DNA from: Nocardioides gansuensis
Lineage (GTDB): Bacteria > Actinomycetota > Actinomycetes > Propionibacteriales > Nocardioidaceae
Length of the DNA: 64,000 nucleotides
NCBI RefSeq assembly: GCF_003076135.1
Contig: NZ_QDGZ01000005.1
Location: 186,001-250,000, forward strand
Direction: 5' to 3'
The position numbers were made by a program, and so were the translations under genes. The notes under the pieces are model-generated. The model did no database searches. It saw only the letters and a program-made list of their open reading frames with translations, and was not told where the DNA came from. Positions 23,967 to 33,400 of this stretch are shown here, one piece after another. Position 1 is the stretch's first letter; every line of letters begins with the position of its first letter.

Positions 23967-24889
23967 GCGTTCACCTGCGCGAGGACGGGGGCCAGATCGG
24001 TGGCGAGGTCTGCGGGCTGGACGCGCCGCACGCGCACGCGCGGGCCCTGGTCGGTGGTGTGGGGGGCGAGGGAGTGCCAGCCGTCGGCGAGCAGCACCCA
24101 CGACACGACACCGATCTGGGTGGTCTCGCTCTCGTCCACCCGCGCGCCCAGGACGCGCAGCCGTCCGCGTCCTTCGGTGTGGAAGGCCTGGGCGACGGCG
24201 CCGACCTCGCCGTCGGGGACCGGTCGCCCGGAGCCGTCGACGACGCCCTGGCCGTGCTGCTGGGCCAGCACGGGCACCAGGTCGCTGCGGCCGGCGCGGA
24301 GTGCCTCGCCGACCGCGTCGAGGAGCGGCAGCGGCAGGTCGATCGACTCCGGCACGGCGCTCGCGCGGAGCGTGACATCCGCCGGGACGGCTCCGGTGCG
24401 GGCGAGCTCGGCCGGCCACTGGTCGACGTGGAACCAGGCGAGCTCGAAGACGATGCCGTCACAGGTCGCCAATGTGGCGACCGCGTCGCCGCCCTGGCGG
24501 TGCCAGGCCTTGACCTGCGTGCCGTCGGCGGTGACGTCGAGGTCGAGGGCCAGCGTGGGGGTGGCGAGGAGGCCGATGGCGCCGACGATGCTGGCGTCCA
24601 TGCCGCCGTCGGTGAGCAGGCCGCGCCTGCGCAGGCTCTCCTCCGGGTCGTGGAGGGTGTCCAGCGCCTCGGCGTAGGCTTCGGCCTCCGCCGAGCCCCT
24701 CGAGTGGCCGAGGCGACCCTCGAGCGCGCCCGGCTCCGGTGGCTCCTCGAGGTCGAAGGGCAGCGGAGCCTCGCCGGCATGTGCCGCAGCCAGCCGCAGC
24801 TCGGGCAGGGTCAGCGCCAGGCGCCGCGGCAGCCCGTCGAGGAAGCTGGCCGGCTCGGGAGCGGGCGCGGTCAGGTCGATGGTCACCAT
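23963..24889 (-). CDS. EspG-like ESX secretion-associated protein
   Basis: A product of 308 residues starting MVTIDLTAPAPEP. It has the EspG-like layout: an early LALTLPELRLAAAH helix and LPFDL, a central antiparallel sheet (FELAWFHVDQWPAE), and a C-terminal WVLLADGWHSLAPH followed by VQPADLATDLAPVLAQV. EspG proteins are cytosolic chaperones for ESX substrates. Overall similarity is moderate, so the name is an inference from order of features and neighbours. One base separates it from the preceding WXG gene, and it overlaps the next gene by four. Confidence 0.6.
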   Translation of the reverse strand: MVTIDLTAPAPEPASFLDGLPRRLALTLPELRLAAAHAGEAPLPFDLEEPPEPGALEGRLGHSRGSAEAEAYAEALDTLHDPEESLRRRGLLTDGGMDASIVGAIGLLATPTLALDLDVTADGTQVKAWHRQGGDAVATLATCDGIVFELAWFHVDQWPAELARTGAVPADVTLRASAVPESIDLPLPLLDAVGEALRAGRSDLVPVLAQQHGQGVVDGSGRPVPDGEVGAVAQAFHTEGRGRLRVLGARVDESETTQIGVVSWVLLADGWHSLAPHTTDQGPRVRVRRVQPADLATDLAPVLAQVNA

Positions 24890-24890
24890 G

Positions 24891-25313
24891 TCAGAGTCCC
24901 GGGAGTGTGGTCGTGAGCCAGTCCTTGTGACCGCTCGGCGGTGCCTCGAACGCCGCGAGCTGCAGGTCCTCCTCGGACGGCGTGGCATCGTGCTCGAGCT
25001 GGGCGATCCGGGCCCGGGCGTCGGTCGTCAGGGCCCGTGCCTTGTGCTCGAGGGTCTCGATGGCGTCCTTGAGGGTGTCGGCCTCGTTGACGTGGCGAGC
25101 GAGCGACTCCGCGGCCGTCTCGTGCAGCCCGGCGGCCCGGCGCAGGTGGGCGGCGCGCTCCTTGATGCGGGCGCGCATCGCGTCGGCGGCCCGGCCGTGC
25201 CACGGCACGGCCTCCGCCTGGGCGACGAGTCGCTCGGCCAGGGCGCGGATGTCCCCGGCCTGCTCACGGAGCTGGGTCACGCGCTTGCGCGCGGTGGCAC
25301 TGTCGCCGTACAT
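24891..25313 (-). CDS. WXG100-like helical protein
   Basis: A product of 140 residues: two long helices joined by a turn with W-H-G (AVPWHGRAADAMRARIKERA), the hallmark of WXG100-type substrates, then a C-terminal extension of about 40 residues (PSEEDLQLAAFEAPPSG). ATG with GGGAG eight bases upstream. First gene of a tightly packed three-gene unit with the EspG-like and hydrolase genes, some 5 kb from the main ESX locus. Confidence 0.72.
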   Translation of the reverse strand: MYGDSATARKRVTQLREQAGDIRALAERLVAQAEAVPWHGRAADAMRARIKERAAHLRRAAGLHETAAESLARHVNEADTLKDAIETLEHKARALTTDARARIAQLEHDATPSEEDLQLAAFEAPPSGHKDWLTTTLPGL

Positions 25314-25413
25314 CGATCACTCCCTTCCTTCCCCGCACGATGCCCCGTCGCGTGGAGTCCAAACCCACGGATCACGTGATTCTGGCAGTCCCGCCCGGTC
25401 GTGACCCTCGGGC

Positions 25414-26592
25414 TCAGGGCAGCCAGGCCTCCAGCCGGGCCAGCCCCTCCGCGACGTCTGCCTCGCCGGCGGCGAAGCTGAGCCGCACGTGCCGGTCGCC
25501 GTCCACGACGTCGAAGTCGCGGCCCACGGCGACGGCCACCCCGGTCTCGGCGAGCAGTCGCCTGGCCCAGGCGACCGTGTCGTCCGTGAGGTGCCCGACG
25601 TCGGCGTAGACGTAGAACGCGCCGTCCGCGGGCGCCAGCCGGTCGATCCCCATCGCCGCGAGACGCTCGAGCATCAGGCTCCGGCTGGCAGCGTAGGCGC
25701 GGACGTGCCCGTCGATCTCGGCGTACGACGCGTCCGTGAACGCCGCGACGGCCGCGTGCTGGGCGAGCGCCGGCGGGCAGATCGTGAGGTTGCCGGTGAG
25801 CACGTCGACGGCCCGCCGCAGCCGCTCGGGGACCAGCATCCAGCCGATCCGCCAGCCGGTCATCGAGAAGTACTTGCTGAAGGAGTGGAAGACCACCGCC
25901 TCGCGGCTCGTCTCCCAGGCGCAGCGAGCCAGGGGCGCGTCGCCGTCGAGCGCGGCGTACTCGATGCCGTGATAGATCTCGTCGGAGACGAGCTGCACAC
26001 CGTGGTCCTCGCACCAGGCGGCCAGGGCGGCGAGCTCGTCGGGCAGCAGCATCGTGCCGGTCGGGTTGGCGGGGCTGGCGACGACGAGCCCGTCGATCGG
26101 GCCCAGCTGCTCGAGCTGCTCGACGCTGGGCTGGAACCTGGTCTCCGGCCCGGTCTCGACCTCGACGACCTCGCAGCCCAGCGCGGTGAGCACGTTGCGA
26201 TAGCAGGGGTAGCCGGGGCGGGCGAGGGCGACGCGGGCGCCGACGTCGAACGCCGCGAGGAAGGCCAGCACGAACCCGCCGCTCGAGCCCGTGGTGACGA
26301 CCACGTCGCCGGCCGACACGTCCAGGTCGTGCATCCGCCGGTGGTGGCCGGCGATCGCCTCGCGGAGGGGAAGGATCCCGGCCGCCTCGGTGTAGCCCAG
26401 CGGGTCGGGGCCGCCGAGGAGCCGGACGGCCTCCTCCCGCACGGGCGCCGGTGCCCCCGTGACCGGCTGTCCGGCGGCCAGGCTGATGAGGTCACCGTGC
26501 GTGCGCTGGCGCTCGGCCGAGGCGCGCAGGACGTCCATCACGTGGAAGGGCGGGACGTCCGCGCGCTGTGCGACGGCGAGCCTGGGGTGCAT
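25414..26592 (-). CDS. PLP-dependent class I/II aminotransferase
   Basis: Fold-type I aminotransferase of 392 residues. It shows ISLAAGQP near the N-terminus, YTEAAGILPLREAIAGH, VASPANPTGTML, the Asp/Tyr pair VSDEIYHGIEY, the PLP lysine in HSFSKYFSMTGWRIGW near residue 241, and the substrate Arg (HVRLSFA). Closest in style to aspartate/alanine-type enzymes (AspC/AlaA-like); substrate unknown. ATG at 26592 with AGGAGG eight bases upstream. Divergent from the antiporter gene. Confidence 0.9.
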   Translation of the reverse strand: MHPRLAVAQRADVPPFHVMDVLRASAERQRTHGDLISLAAGQPVTGAPAPVREEAVRLLGGPDPLGYTEAAGILPLREAIAGHHRRMHDLDVSAGDVVVTTGSSGGFVLAFLAAFDVGARVALARPGYPCYRNVLTALGCEVVEVETGPETRFQPSVEQLEQLGPIDGLVVASPANPTGTMLLPDELAALAAWCEDHGVQLVSDEIYHGIEYAALDGDAPLARCAWETSREAVVFHSFSKYFSMTGWRIGWMLVPERLRRAVDVLTGNLTICPPALAQHAAVAAFTDASYAEIDGHVRAYAASRSLMLERLAAMGIDRLAPADGAFYVYADVGHLTDDTVAWARRLLAETGVAVAVGRDFDVVDGDRHVRLSFAAGEADVAEGLARLEAWLP

Positions 26593-26699
26593 CGGTGCCT
26601 CCTGCCTGTTGGTCCCGGCCCGTCCTACCACGGTTCGGGGGTGGCCGACGCACCCCACTAGGATCAGGGCACAGGTCCCCCAGCGCGGAGCGAGGTGCG

Positions 26700-28226
26700 A
26701 TGACCTTCGACGTCCACCAGCTCGACTCCTTCGTGCTGGTGGGGTCGCTCGTCACCCTGGTCGCGATCCTGGCGGTCCGTCTCTCCGCCGGCGCCGGGCT
26801 GCCCAGCCTCCTGATCTACCTCTTCATGGGCTTCCTCCTGGGCGAGTCCGTCGTCGGGATTCCCTTCGAGGACGCCCAGCTCGCGCACGCCCTAGGGTTC
26901 GGCGCACTCGCCCTGATCCTCGCCGAAGGTGGCCTGACCACCAGCTGGCGGGAGATGCGCTCGTCGATCCGGCTCGGGGTCTCGCTCGCGACCGTGGGGG
27001 TCGCCGTCTCGGTGGCCGTCGTCGCCCTGGCGGCGCACTACCTGCTCGGGCTGCCGTGGGAGCTCGCCGTGCTGCTCGGCGCCGTCTGCTCGCCCACGGA
27101 TGCAGCGGCGGTCTTCTCCGTCCTGCGCGTGGTGCCGCTCCCCAAGCGACTGACCGGCGCGTTGGAGGCGGAGTCCGGTCTCAACGACGCCCCGACCGTG
27201 GTGCTCGTCACCGTGATCTCCACCGGTGCCGTGGCCGAGCACGGGCTGCTCGGCGTCAGCGGCATCATCGTGTTCGAGCTCGCCGCGGGCGTGCTCATCG
27301 GCCTCGGCGTCGGCTTCGCGGGCGCCTGGGTGATGCGCCGGGTGGCCCTCCCGTCCTCCGGGCTCTACCCCCTCGCCGTGCTGTCCCTCACCCTGGCGGC
27401 GTACGGCGCGGGCACGGCCGTGCACGCGTCCGGCTTCGCCGCCATCTACGTCGCGGCGCTGGTGCTGGGCAACAGCGAGCTGCCCCACCGGCTCGCCACC
27501 CGGTCGTTCGCCGAGGGCCTCGCCTGGCTGGCCCAGATCGGCCTGTTCGTGATGCTGGGCCTGCTGCTCTCGCCCGGGCGGATCGGCATCGACACCGTCG
27601 CCCTCGCGCTGCTGACCGGCCTCGTGCTCACCGTCGTCGCGCGGCCCCTGTCCGTCGCGGTCAGCTCCCTGGCCCAGCCCATGCCGTGGCGCGAGCTCGT
27701 CTTCATCTCCTGGGCGGGCCTGCGCGGCGCCGTGCCGGTGGTGCTCACCACGATCGCGCTCGCCGAAGGCGTGGACGGCGCCGACCAGCTCTTCGACATC
27801 GTCTTCGTGATGGTTGTGGTCTACACCCTGCTGACGGGTCCGACCCTTCCCCTGGTGGCCCGCCTCCTGAAGGTGGCCAGGCGGTCCGAGCCACGCGGTC
27901 TCGACGTCGAGGCGGCGCCGCTCGACCGGCTGGCTGCCGACCTGCTGCAGGTGACCATCAGTCCGGCCTCGAAGATGCACGGCGTCGAGGTGGGCGAGCT
28001 CCGCCTGCCGCCCGGCGCCTCGGTCTCGCTCGTCATCAGGCAGGGAGAGGCAATGGTGCCGGAGCGGCGTACGGTCCTGCGCCACGGTGACGACCTGCTC
28101 GTGGTCGCCCCGCGCAAGGTGCGTGAGGCCACCGAGGAGCGGCTGCGCCAGGTGTCGGCCGGTGGCCGGCTGGCCCAGTGGCTGGGCGAGGGAACCCCCG
28201 GGGAGCAGCGCCGCGTCAGCGAGTGA
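26700..28226 (+). CDS. CPA1-type cation/proton antiporter (NhaP2-like)
   Basis: Inner-membrane antiporter of 508 residues: about 12 membrane helices (residues 10-400) with the CPA1 signatures LAEGGLTTSW, SPTDAAAVFSVLR (ion-site Asp), ESGLNDAPTVVL (the ND pair) and SWAGLRGAVPVVL. A C-terminal cytoplasmic TrkA-C-like domain (about 410-490, GVEVGELRLPPGASVSLVIR) resembles potassium/proton NhaP2 proteins. ATG at 26700 with AGCGAGG upstream. Likely K+ or Na+ efflux and pH control; ion choice is inferred. Confidence 0.92.
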   Translation: MTFDVHQLDSFVLVGSLVTLVAILAVRLSAGAGLPSLLIYLFMGFLLGESVVGIPFEDAQLAHALGFGALALILAEGGLTTSWREMRSSIRLGVSLATVGVAVSVAVVALAAHYLLGLPWELAVLLGAVCSPTDAAAVFSVLRVVPLPKRLTGALEAESGLNDAPTVVLVTVISTGAVAEHGLLGVSGIIVFELAAGVLIGLGVGFAGAWVMRRVALPSSGLYPLAVLSLTLAAYGAGTAVHASGFAAIYVAALVLGNSELPHRLATRSFAEGLAWLAQIGLFVMLGLLLSPGRIGIDTVALALLTGLVLTVVARPLSVAVSSLAQPMPWRELVFISWAGLRGAVPVVLTTIALAEGVDGADQLFDIVFVMVVVYTLLTGPTLPLVARLLKVARRSEPRGLDVEAAPLDRLAADLLQVTISPASKMHGVEVGELRLPPGASVSLVIRQGEAMVPERRTVLRHGDDLLVVAPRKVREATEERLRQVSAGGRLAQWLGEGTPGEQRRVSE

Positions 28227-28245
28227 GCGCCGAGGCGGCGCAGGG

Positions 28246-28743
28246 TCACTCCGTGGGCGGCGAGCAGATGGTGGCGTCGGCCGCGGCCGTGACCGACTCG
28301 ACGTTCGGGCCGAGCTCCTTGAACTGCTCGCCCACCACGACCACGACGCCGAGCCCGAGCTGCTCGCCGGACACCACCCTGGCGCCGCGGAACTGCTGCT
28401 GCACGAGCTGGACCGCGGGGTTGGTCGGCTGGTCCGACCAGATCTCGACGGTGCGCACCTTCTTGGGTGCGTTGCCCGTCTCGGCCTCGACGAAGCCGCG
28501 CTCGACCAGCTGCTCCATGGTCGCGCTCGCCAGCCCGGTGCGTGTGCTGCCGTTGAAGACGCTGACGACCACCTGGTCGCGGAAGATCTCGGTCCCGGCC
28601 GGGACCGTCGTGTCGCTGCAGAGGGGGATCTCCTCCTCGTGCGGGAGGGGCTTGGTGGTCGCCTGCCAGCCCCAGAGGGAGGCGAGCACGACCAGGCCCG
28701 ACAGCACCGCCAGCGTGGTGGCCGTCCTGGCGCCCTGGCCCAT
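28246..28743 (-). CDS. LytR_C domain membrane-anchored protein
   Basis: A product of 165 residues: an N-terminal membrane anchor (about 8-28, TTLAVLSGLVVLASLWGW), then an extracytoplasmic LytR_C domain with VVVSVFNGSTRTGLASAT (the typical V-x-V-x-N-G-[ST] start), VEIWSDQPTN and a C-terminal pair of cysteines with LCSDTT and TICSPP. LytR_C domains are found on cell-wall ligases and as stand-alone envelope proteins; role unclear. Divergent from the HerA-like gene across about 105 bp. Confidence 0.85.
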   Translation of the reverse strand: MGQGARTATTLAVLSGLVVLASLWGWQATTKPLPHEEEIPLCSDTTVPAGTEIFRDQVVVSVFNGSTRTGLASATMEQLVERGFVEAETGNAPKKVRTVEIWSDQPTNPAVQLVQQQFRGARVVSGEQLGLGVVVVVGEQFKELGPNVESVTAAADATICSPPTE

Positions 28744-28848
28744 CAGGCCACCCCCCAGCGCTCGATGTTCACGCGGTGACTATAACGACGCCGACGCCGG
28801 CCTCGGTCCCTCTGCCTGCGGTGCGATCGCTGGCCTAGGCTGCGGCCC

Positions 28849-30411
28849 ATGACGGAGACCACGCGGCCGGACGCGGCTGCCGCCGCCGAGCACCCCATCG
28901 CCGCCGCCGTGGCCCCCGGCTACCGGTTCGACGGCCCGGCCGTCGAGCTCGGTGGCCTGATGCTCGACGCCACGGACCTCTCCGACGTGCGCATCCGCAT
29001 CCCCATGGGGATGCTCAACCGCCACGGGCTCGTGGCCGGCGCGACCGGCACGGGCAAGACCAAGACCCTGCAGCTGCTCGCCGAGCAGCTGAGCGACGCC
29101 GGCGTCCCGGTCTTCGCCGCCGACATCAAGGGCGACCTCTCCGGCCTGGGCGTGCCGGGCGAGGGCGGCGAGAAGATCGCCGCGCGCGCGGCCTCGGTCG
29201 GCCAGGAGTGGCAGGCCCGCGGCTTCCCCGTCGAGTTCTACGCGCTCGGCGGCCAGGGCACCGGCATCCCGCTGCGCGTGACGATGAGCGCGTTCGGCCC
29301 GATGCTGCTGGCGAAGGTGCTCGGGCTCAACGACACCCAGGAGTCCAGCCTGGGCCTGGTCTTCCACTACGCCGACAAGCACGGGCTGCCGCTGCTCGAC
29401 CTGGCCGACCTGCGCGCGGTCGTGCAGCACCTCACCAGCGACGAGGGCAAGGCCGACCTCAAGGGGCTGGGCGGGCTCTCGAGCGCCACTGCGGGCGTCA
29501 TCCTGCGCGAGCTCATCGCGTTCGAGGACCAGGGCGCCGACGCGTTCTTCGGCGAGCCGGAGTTCGAGTCGGCCGACCTGCTCCAGGCCACCCCGGACGG
29601 CAAGGGCCTGATCAGCCTGGTGGAGCTGCCCAACCTGCAGGACCGCCCGGCGGTCTTCTCCACGTTCCTGATGTGGCTGCTCGCCGACCTCTTCCACGAC
29701 CTGCCCGAGGTCGGCGACGTCGACCGGCCCAAGCTGGTGTTCTTCTTCGACGAGGCCCACCTGCTGTTCTCGGACGCCTCCGACGCGTTCCTCGACCAGA
29801 TCGCCCAGACCGTGCGGCTCATCCGTTCCAAGGGCGTCGGCGTCTTCTTCGTGACCCAGAGCCCGACCGACGTGCCGGACGAGGTGCTCGCCCAGCTCGG
29901 CTCGCGCATCCAGCACCAGCTGCGCGCCCACACCCCCAACGACGCCAAGGCGCTCAAGCAGACCGTCAACACCTACCCCGACTCGGCCTACGAGGACCTC
30001 GGCGAGGTCATCACCAACCTGGGCATCGGCGAGGCTGTCGTGACCGTGATGGACGAGCGGGGCGCCCCGACCCCCGTCGCCTGGACGCGCCTGCGTGCCC
30101 CGGAGTCGCGGATGGGACCCGCCGACGCCGCCGCCATGCGGAGGACCGTCGAGTCCAGCCCCCGGCACGCCAAGTACGCCGAGACGGTGGACCGCGAGTC
30201 CGCGCGCGAGAAGCTCGCCGCCCGGCTCGAGGAGGGCGCGCGCAAGGCCGCCGAGGACGCCGAGAGCAAGGTCGAGCGCACCCGCGGGACCGCGAAGAAG
30301 CAGGACGACGGCCTGGTGATGGACGTCGTGAGGTCCGCCGCCTTCAAGGACTTCATGCGCACCGCGGCCCGCGAGATCGCCCGCGGGATGTTCAGGTCCG
30401 GCCGCCGCTGA
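28849..30411 (+). CDS. HerA-like / DUF853 helicase-type ATPase
   Basis: A hexameric-type P-loop ATPase of 520 residues: Walker A (VAGATGTGKTKTLQLLAEQL, about 61-80), PVFAADIKGDLSGL, Walker B (KLVFFFDEAHLLF, about 298-310), GVGVFFVTQSPTDVP and the arginine segment (LGSRIQHQLRAHTP). The C-terminus is a charged coiled coil (about 440-490). DUF853 proteins are widespread; DNA translocation is inferred from HerA similarity, and the biological role is not established. Ends 27 bp from the convergent eccC stop. Confidence 0.9.
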   Translation: MTETTRPDAAAAAEHPIAAAVAPGYRFDGPAVELGGLMLDATDLSDVRIRIPMGMLNRHGLVAGATGTGKTKTLQLLAEQLSDAGVPVFAADIKGDLSGLGVPGEGGEKIAARAASVGQEWQARGFPVEFYALGGQGTGIPLRVTMSAFGPMLLAKVLGLNDTQESSLGLVFHYADKHGLPLLDLADLRAVVQHLTSDEGKADLKGLGGLSSATAGVILRELIAFEDQGADAFFGEPEFESADLLQATPDGKGLISLVELPNLQDRPAVFSTFLMWLLADLFHDLPEVGDVDRPKLVFFFDEAHLLFSDASDAFLDQIAQTVRLIRSKGVGVFFVTQSPTDVPDEVLAQLGSRIQHQLRAHTPNDAKALKQTVNTYPDSAYEDLGEVITNLGIGEAVVTVMDERGAPTPVAWTRLRAPESRMGPADAAAMRRTVESSPRHAKYAETVDRESAREKLAARLEEGARKAAEDAESKVERTRGTAKKQDDGLVMDVVRSAAFKDFMRTAAREIARGMFRSGRR

Positions 30412-30438
30412 CGTCCCGCTCCCGGCGTACAGCCGGTG

Positions 30439-33400
30439 TCAGAGCTGCGGCTCGGTCCAGGCCAGCTGGGTGACCTCGACACCGCGGTCCCGGGTGACGA
30501 CCCGGGCGCGGCCGGGCGGCGCCGGCTGCGGGCGGAGGGTGCCGATCAGGGCCCCCTCGTCGCGCGGGCCGGAGAGCAGCACGCCCGGCATCGCCAGGTC
30601 GCGCAGGGACTGGATGATCGGGTCGTAGAGCGCCCGGCTCGCACCGCCCACGCGGCGTGCCACGGCGACGTGCAGGCCGGTGTCGCGTGCCTGCGCCATC
30701 AGCGGCTGCAGCGCCTGCACCGGCGACGACTGCTGCGTCGCGACCAGGTCGTAGTCGTCGACCACCACGAACACCTCCGCGCCCGTCCACCAGGACCGGT
30801 TGCGCAGCTGCTCGGGGGTGACGTCCGGGCCCGGGATGCGGCTCTCGAGGTAGGCCGCGAGGTCCTTGATCGCCGGGGTCGCCTGGGTGGCCGACGTGAG
30901 GTAGTTGAGCAGGTACTCGTCCGGCACCTCGCCCAGCAGGGAGCGCCGGTAGTCGACGACGACGATCTGCGCCTCCTTGGGAGTGCGCGCTCGCATGACC
31001 TCCTGGACGTAGGCACGCAGCAGGCCGCTCTTGCCGGACTGGCCGTCACCGAAGATCAGCATGTGCGGCTCGGTGTCGGGGTCGATCGCGACGGGGGCGA
31101 GCTCCTTCTCGTTGATGCCGATGAGAAGCCTCTTCACGGGGACCTGGCGGCGCTCCGCGTCCTCGCGCACCTTGTCGAGCGTGATGAGCTCGGGCAGCAG
31201 GCGCAGCTTGGGACCGGCCGGGCCCTGCCAGGCCGCCGCGACCCTGCTGACCAGGTCGTCGACACCGTCGCCGAGGGTGGCCGCGTCGGGGTCGCCGTCG
31301 ATGCGGGGCAGAGAGGCGAGGTAGTGGAGCTTGGCGGGCACGAGGCCGCGTCCGGGGCGCCCGGTGGGCACCAGGGCGGCGATCTTGCGGTCGATCTCGG
31401 AGTCCAGCGGGTCACCGAGCCGCAGCTCGAGCTTGGAGCCGAAGACGTCGCGCATGGCCGCCCGGAAGTCGGCCCAGCGGCCCGATGCCACGATGAGGTG
31501 GAGGCCGAAGGTGAGGCCGCGGCCGGCCAGCTGCTGCAGCTCCATCTCGATGTCGTCGAAGTCGGCCCGCAGCGTGCTCCAGCCGTCGATGACGAGGTAG
31601 ACGTCGCCCCAGCTGTCGTCGGCGCGACCCTGGGCCCGGCGGGACCGGTAGGTCTCGATCGAGTCGATGCCCTGCTCCCGGAAGTAGGCCTCGCGGCGGT
31701 CGACCACGCCCTGGATCTCGGCGACCACGCGGCGTACGACGTCGGGCTCGGACCGCGTGGCGACACCCGACACGTGCGGGAGCTTCGCCATCGGCGCGAA
31801 GGTGCCGCCACCGAAGTCGAGGACGAAGAACTGCGACTCCAGCGGTGTGGTCGTGAGCGCCATGCTCGTGACGATCGTGCGGAGCATGGTGCTCTTGCCG
31901 GACCGGGGGCCACCCACGACGGCGACGTGGCCGGCCGCGCCGGTCAGGTTGATGGTCATCGTGTCGCGACGCTGCTCGCGCGGGCGGTCGACGGTGCCGA
32001 GCGGCACGACGAGGCCGTTGACGCGGCGCCACTCCTCCGAGACGAGTCCGAGCTCGGGGTGCTCGGCGAGGTCGGGCATGAGCTGGTCGAGGGTGTCCGG
32101 CACGTCGAGCGGCGGCAGCCACACCTGGTGGGCGGGGTTGCCGAGACCGACCATCTTCTCGACGGCGATGTCGAGGAGCGAGGGCTGCTCGCCCTGCTGG
32201 GCCTGGGGTCGAGGTGCCTCCTCGGCCTCCGGCTCCATCGGCTCGAGGGCCTGCACCTCGGAGATCGTGAACGGCAGGATGCCGCGGACGTGGCCGCCCT
32301 CGTCGCGGGCGACCCGGGCCCGGCTGGACGGCGGGCCCGACACGTACGCCGCCTTGAACCGCAGCAGCGTCGACTGGTCGGGCTTGAGGTAGCCGAGGCC
32401 GGGGACCGCGGGCAGCTCATAGGCGTCCGGCACCCCGAGCACCGCGCGGGACTCGCCCGCGGAGAAGGTGCGCAGGCCGACGCGGTAGGACAGGTGGGAC
32501 TCCAGGCCGCGCAGTCGCCCCTCCTCGAGCCGCTGGGACGCGAGCAGCAGGTGGAGGCCGAGGGACCGCCCGAGGCGGCCGATGGCCACGAACAGGTCGA
32601 TGAACTCCGGCTTGGCGCTGAGCATCTCGGAGAACTCGTCGACCACGATGAACAGCGACGGGAGCGGGGCCAGGGGCTCGCCGGCCACCCGGGCCTTCTC
32701 GTAGTCGCGGATCGAGGCGTAGTTGCCCGCGTCGCGCAGCAGCTCCTGGCGCCGCACCATCTCCCCGGAGAGGGCGTCCTGCATGCGGTCGACCAGGGTG
32801 AGCTCGTTGGCGAGGTTGGTGATCACGGCCGAGACGTGCGGCATGTCCGCCATGCCCGCGAACGTCGCACCGCCCTTGAAGTCGACGAGGACCAGGTTGA
32901 GGGCGTCGGGGGAGTGCGTCTGCGCGAGCCCGAGCACGAGCGTGCGGAGGAACTCCGACTTCCCGGAGCCGGTGGCGCCGATGACGAGGCCGTGCGGGCC
33001 CATGCCCTGCTGGGCGGACTCCTTGATGTCGAGGTGGATCAGGCCGCCGGAGTCGCCGATGCCGATGGGCACCCGCAGCCGGTCACGTGCGGGGCGGGGA
33101 CGCCACGCCATCATCGCGTCGAACGTGGGGATGTCGCCCAGGCCCAGCAGCTCCATGTGGTCGGGCGCGACCGAGGTGATGTCGACCGTGCCGCTGGCCG
33201 AGGACGCCTCCGCGCTGGCGGTCTTCAGCGGCGCCATCCGCCGCGCGAACGCCTCGGCGGTGGCGAGATCGCACTGGTCGATCTGCGCCTTGACCGGCTC
33301 CTCGCGCAGGCGCAGGGCGACGATCGGCGCCTTGTCGCCCTTCGCCTCGCCGGTGATCTGCAGGCGCAGGCGGGTGGAGTCCTCGAGGTCGTCCCAGTGG

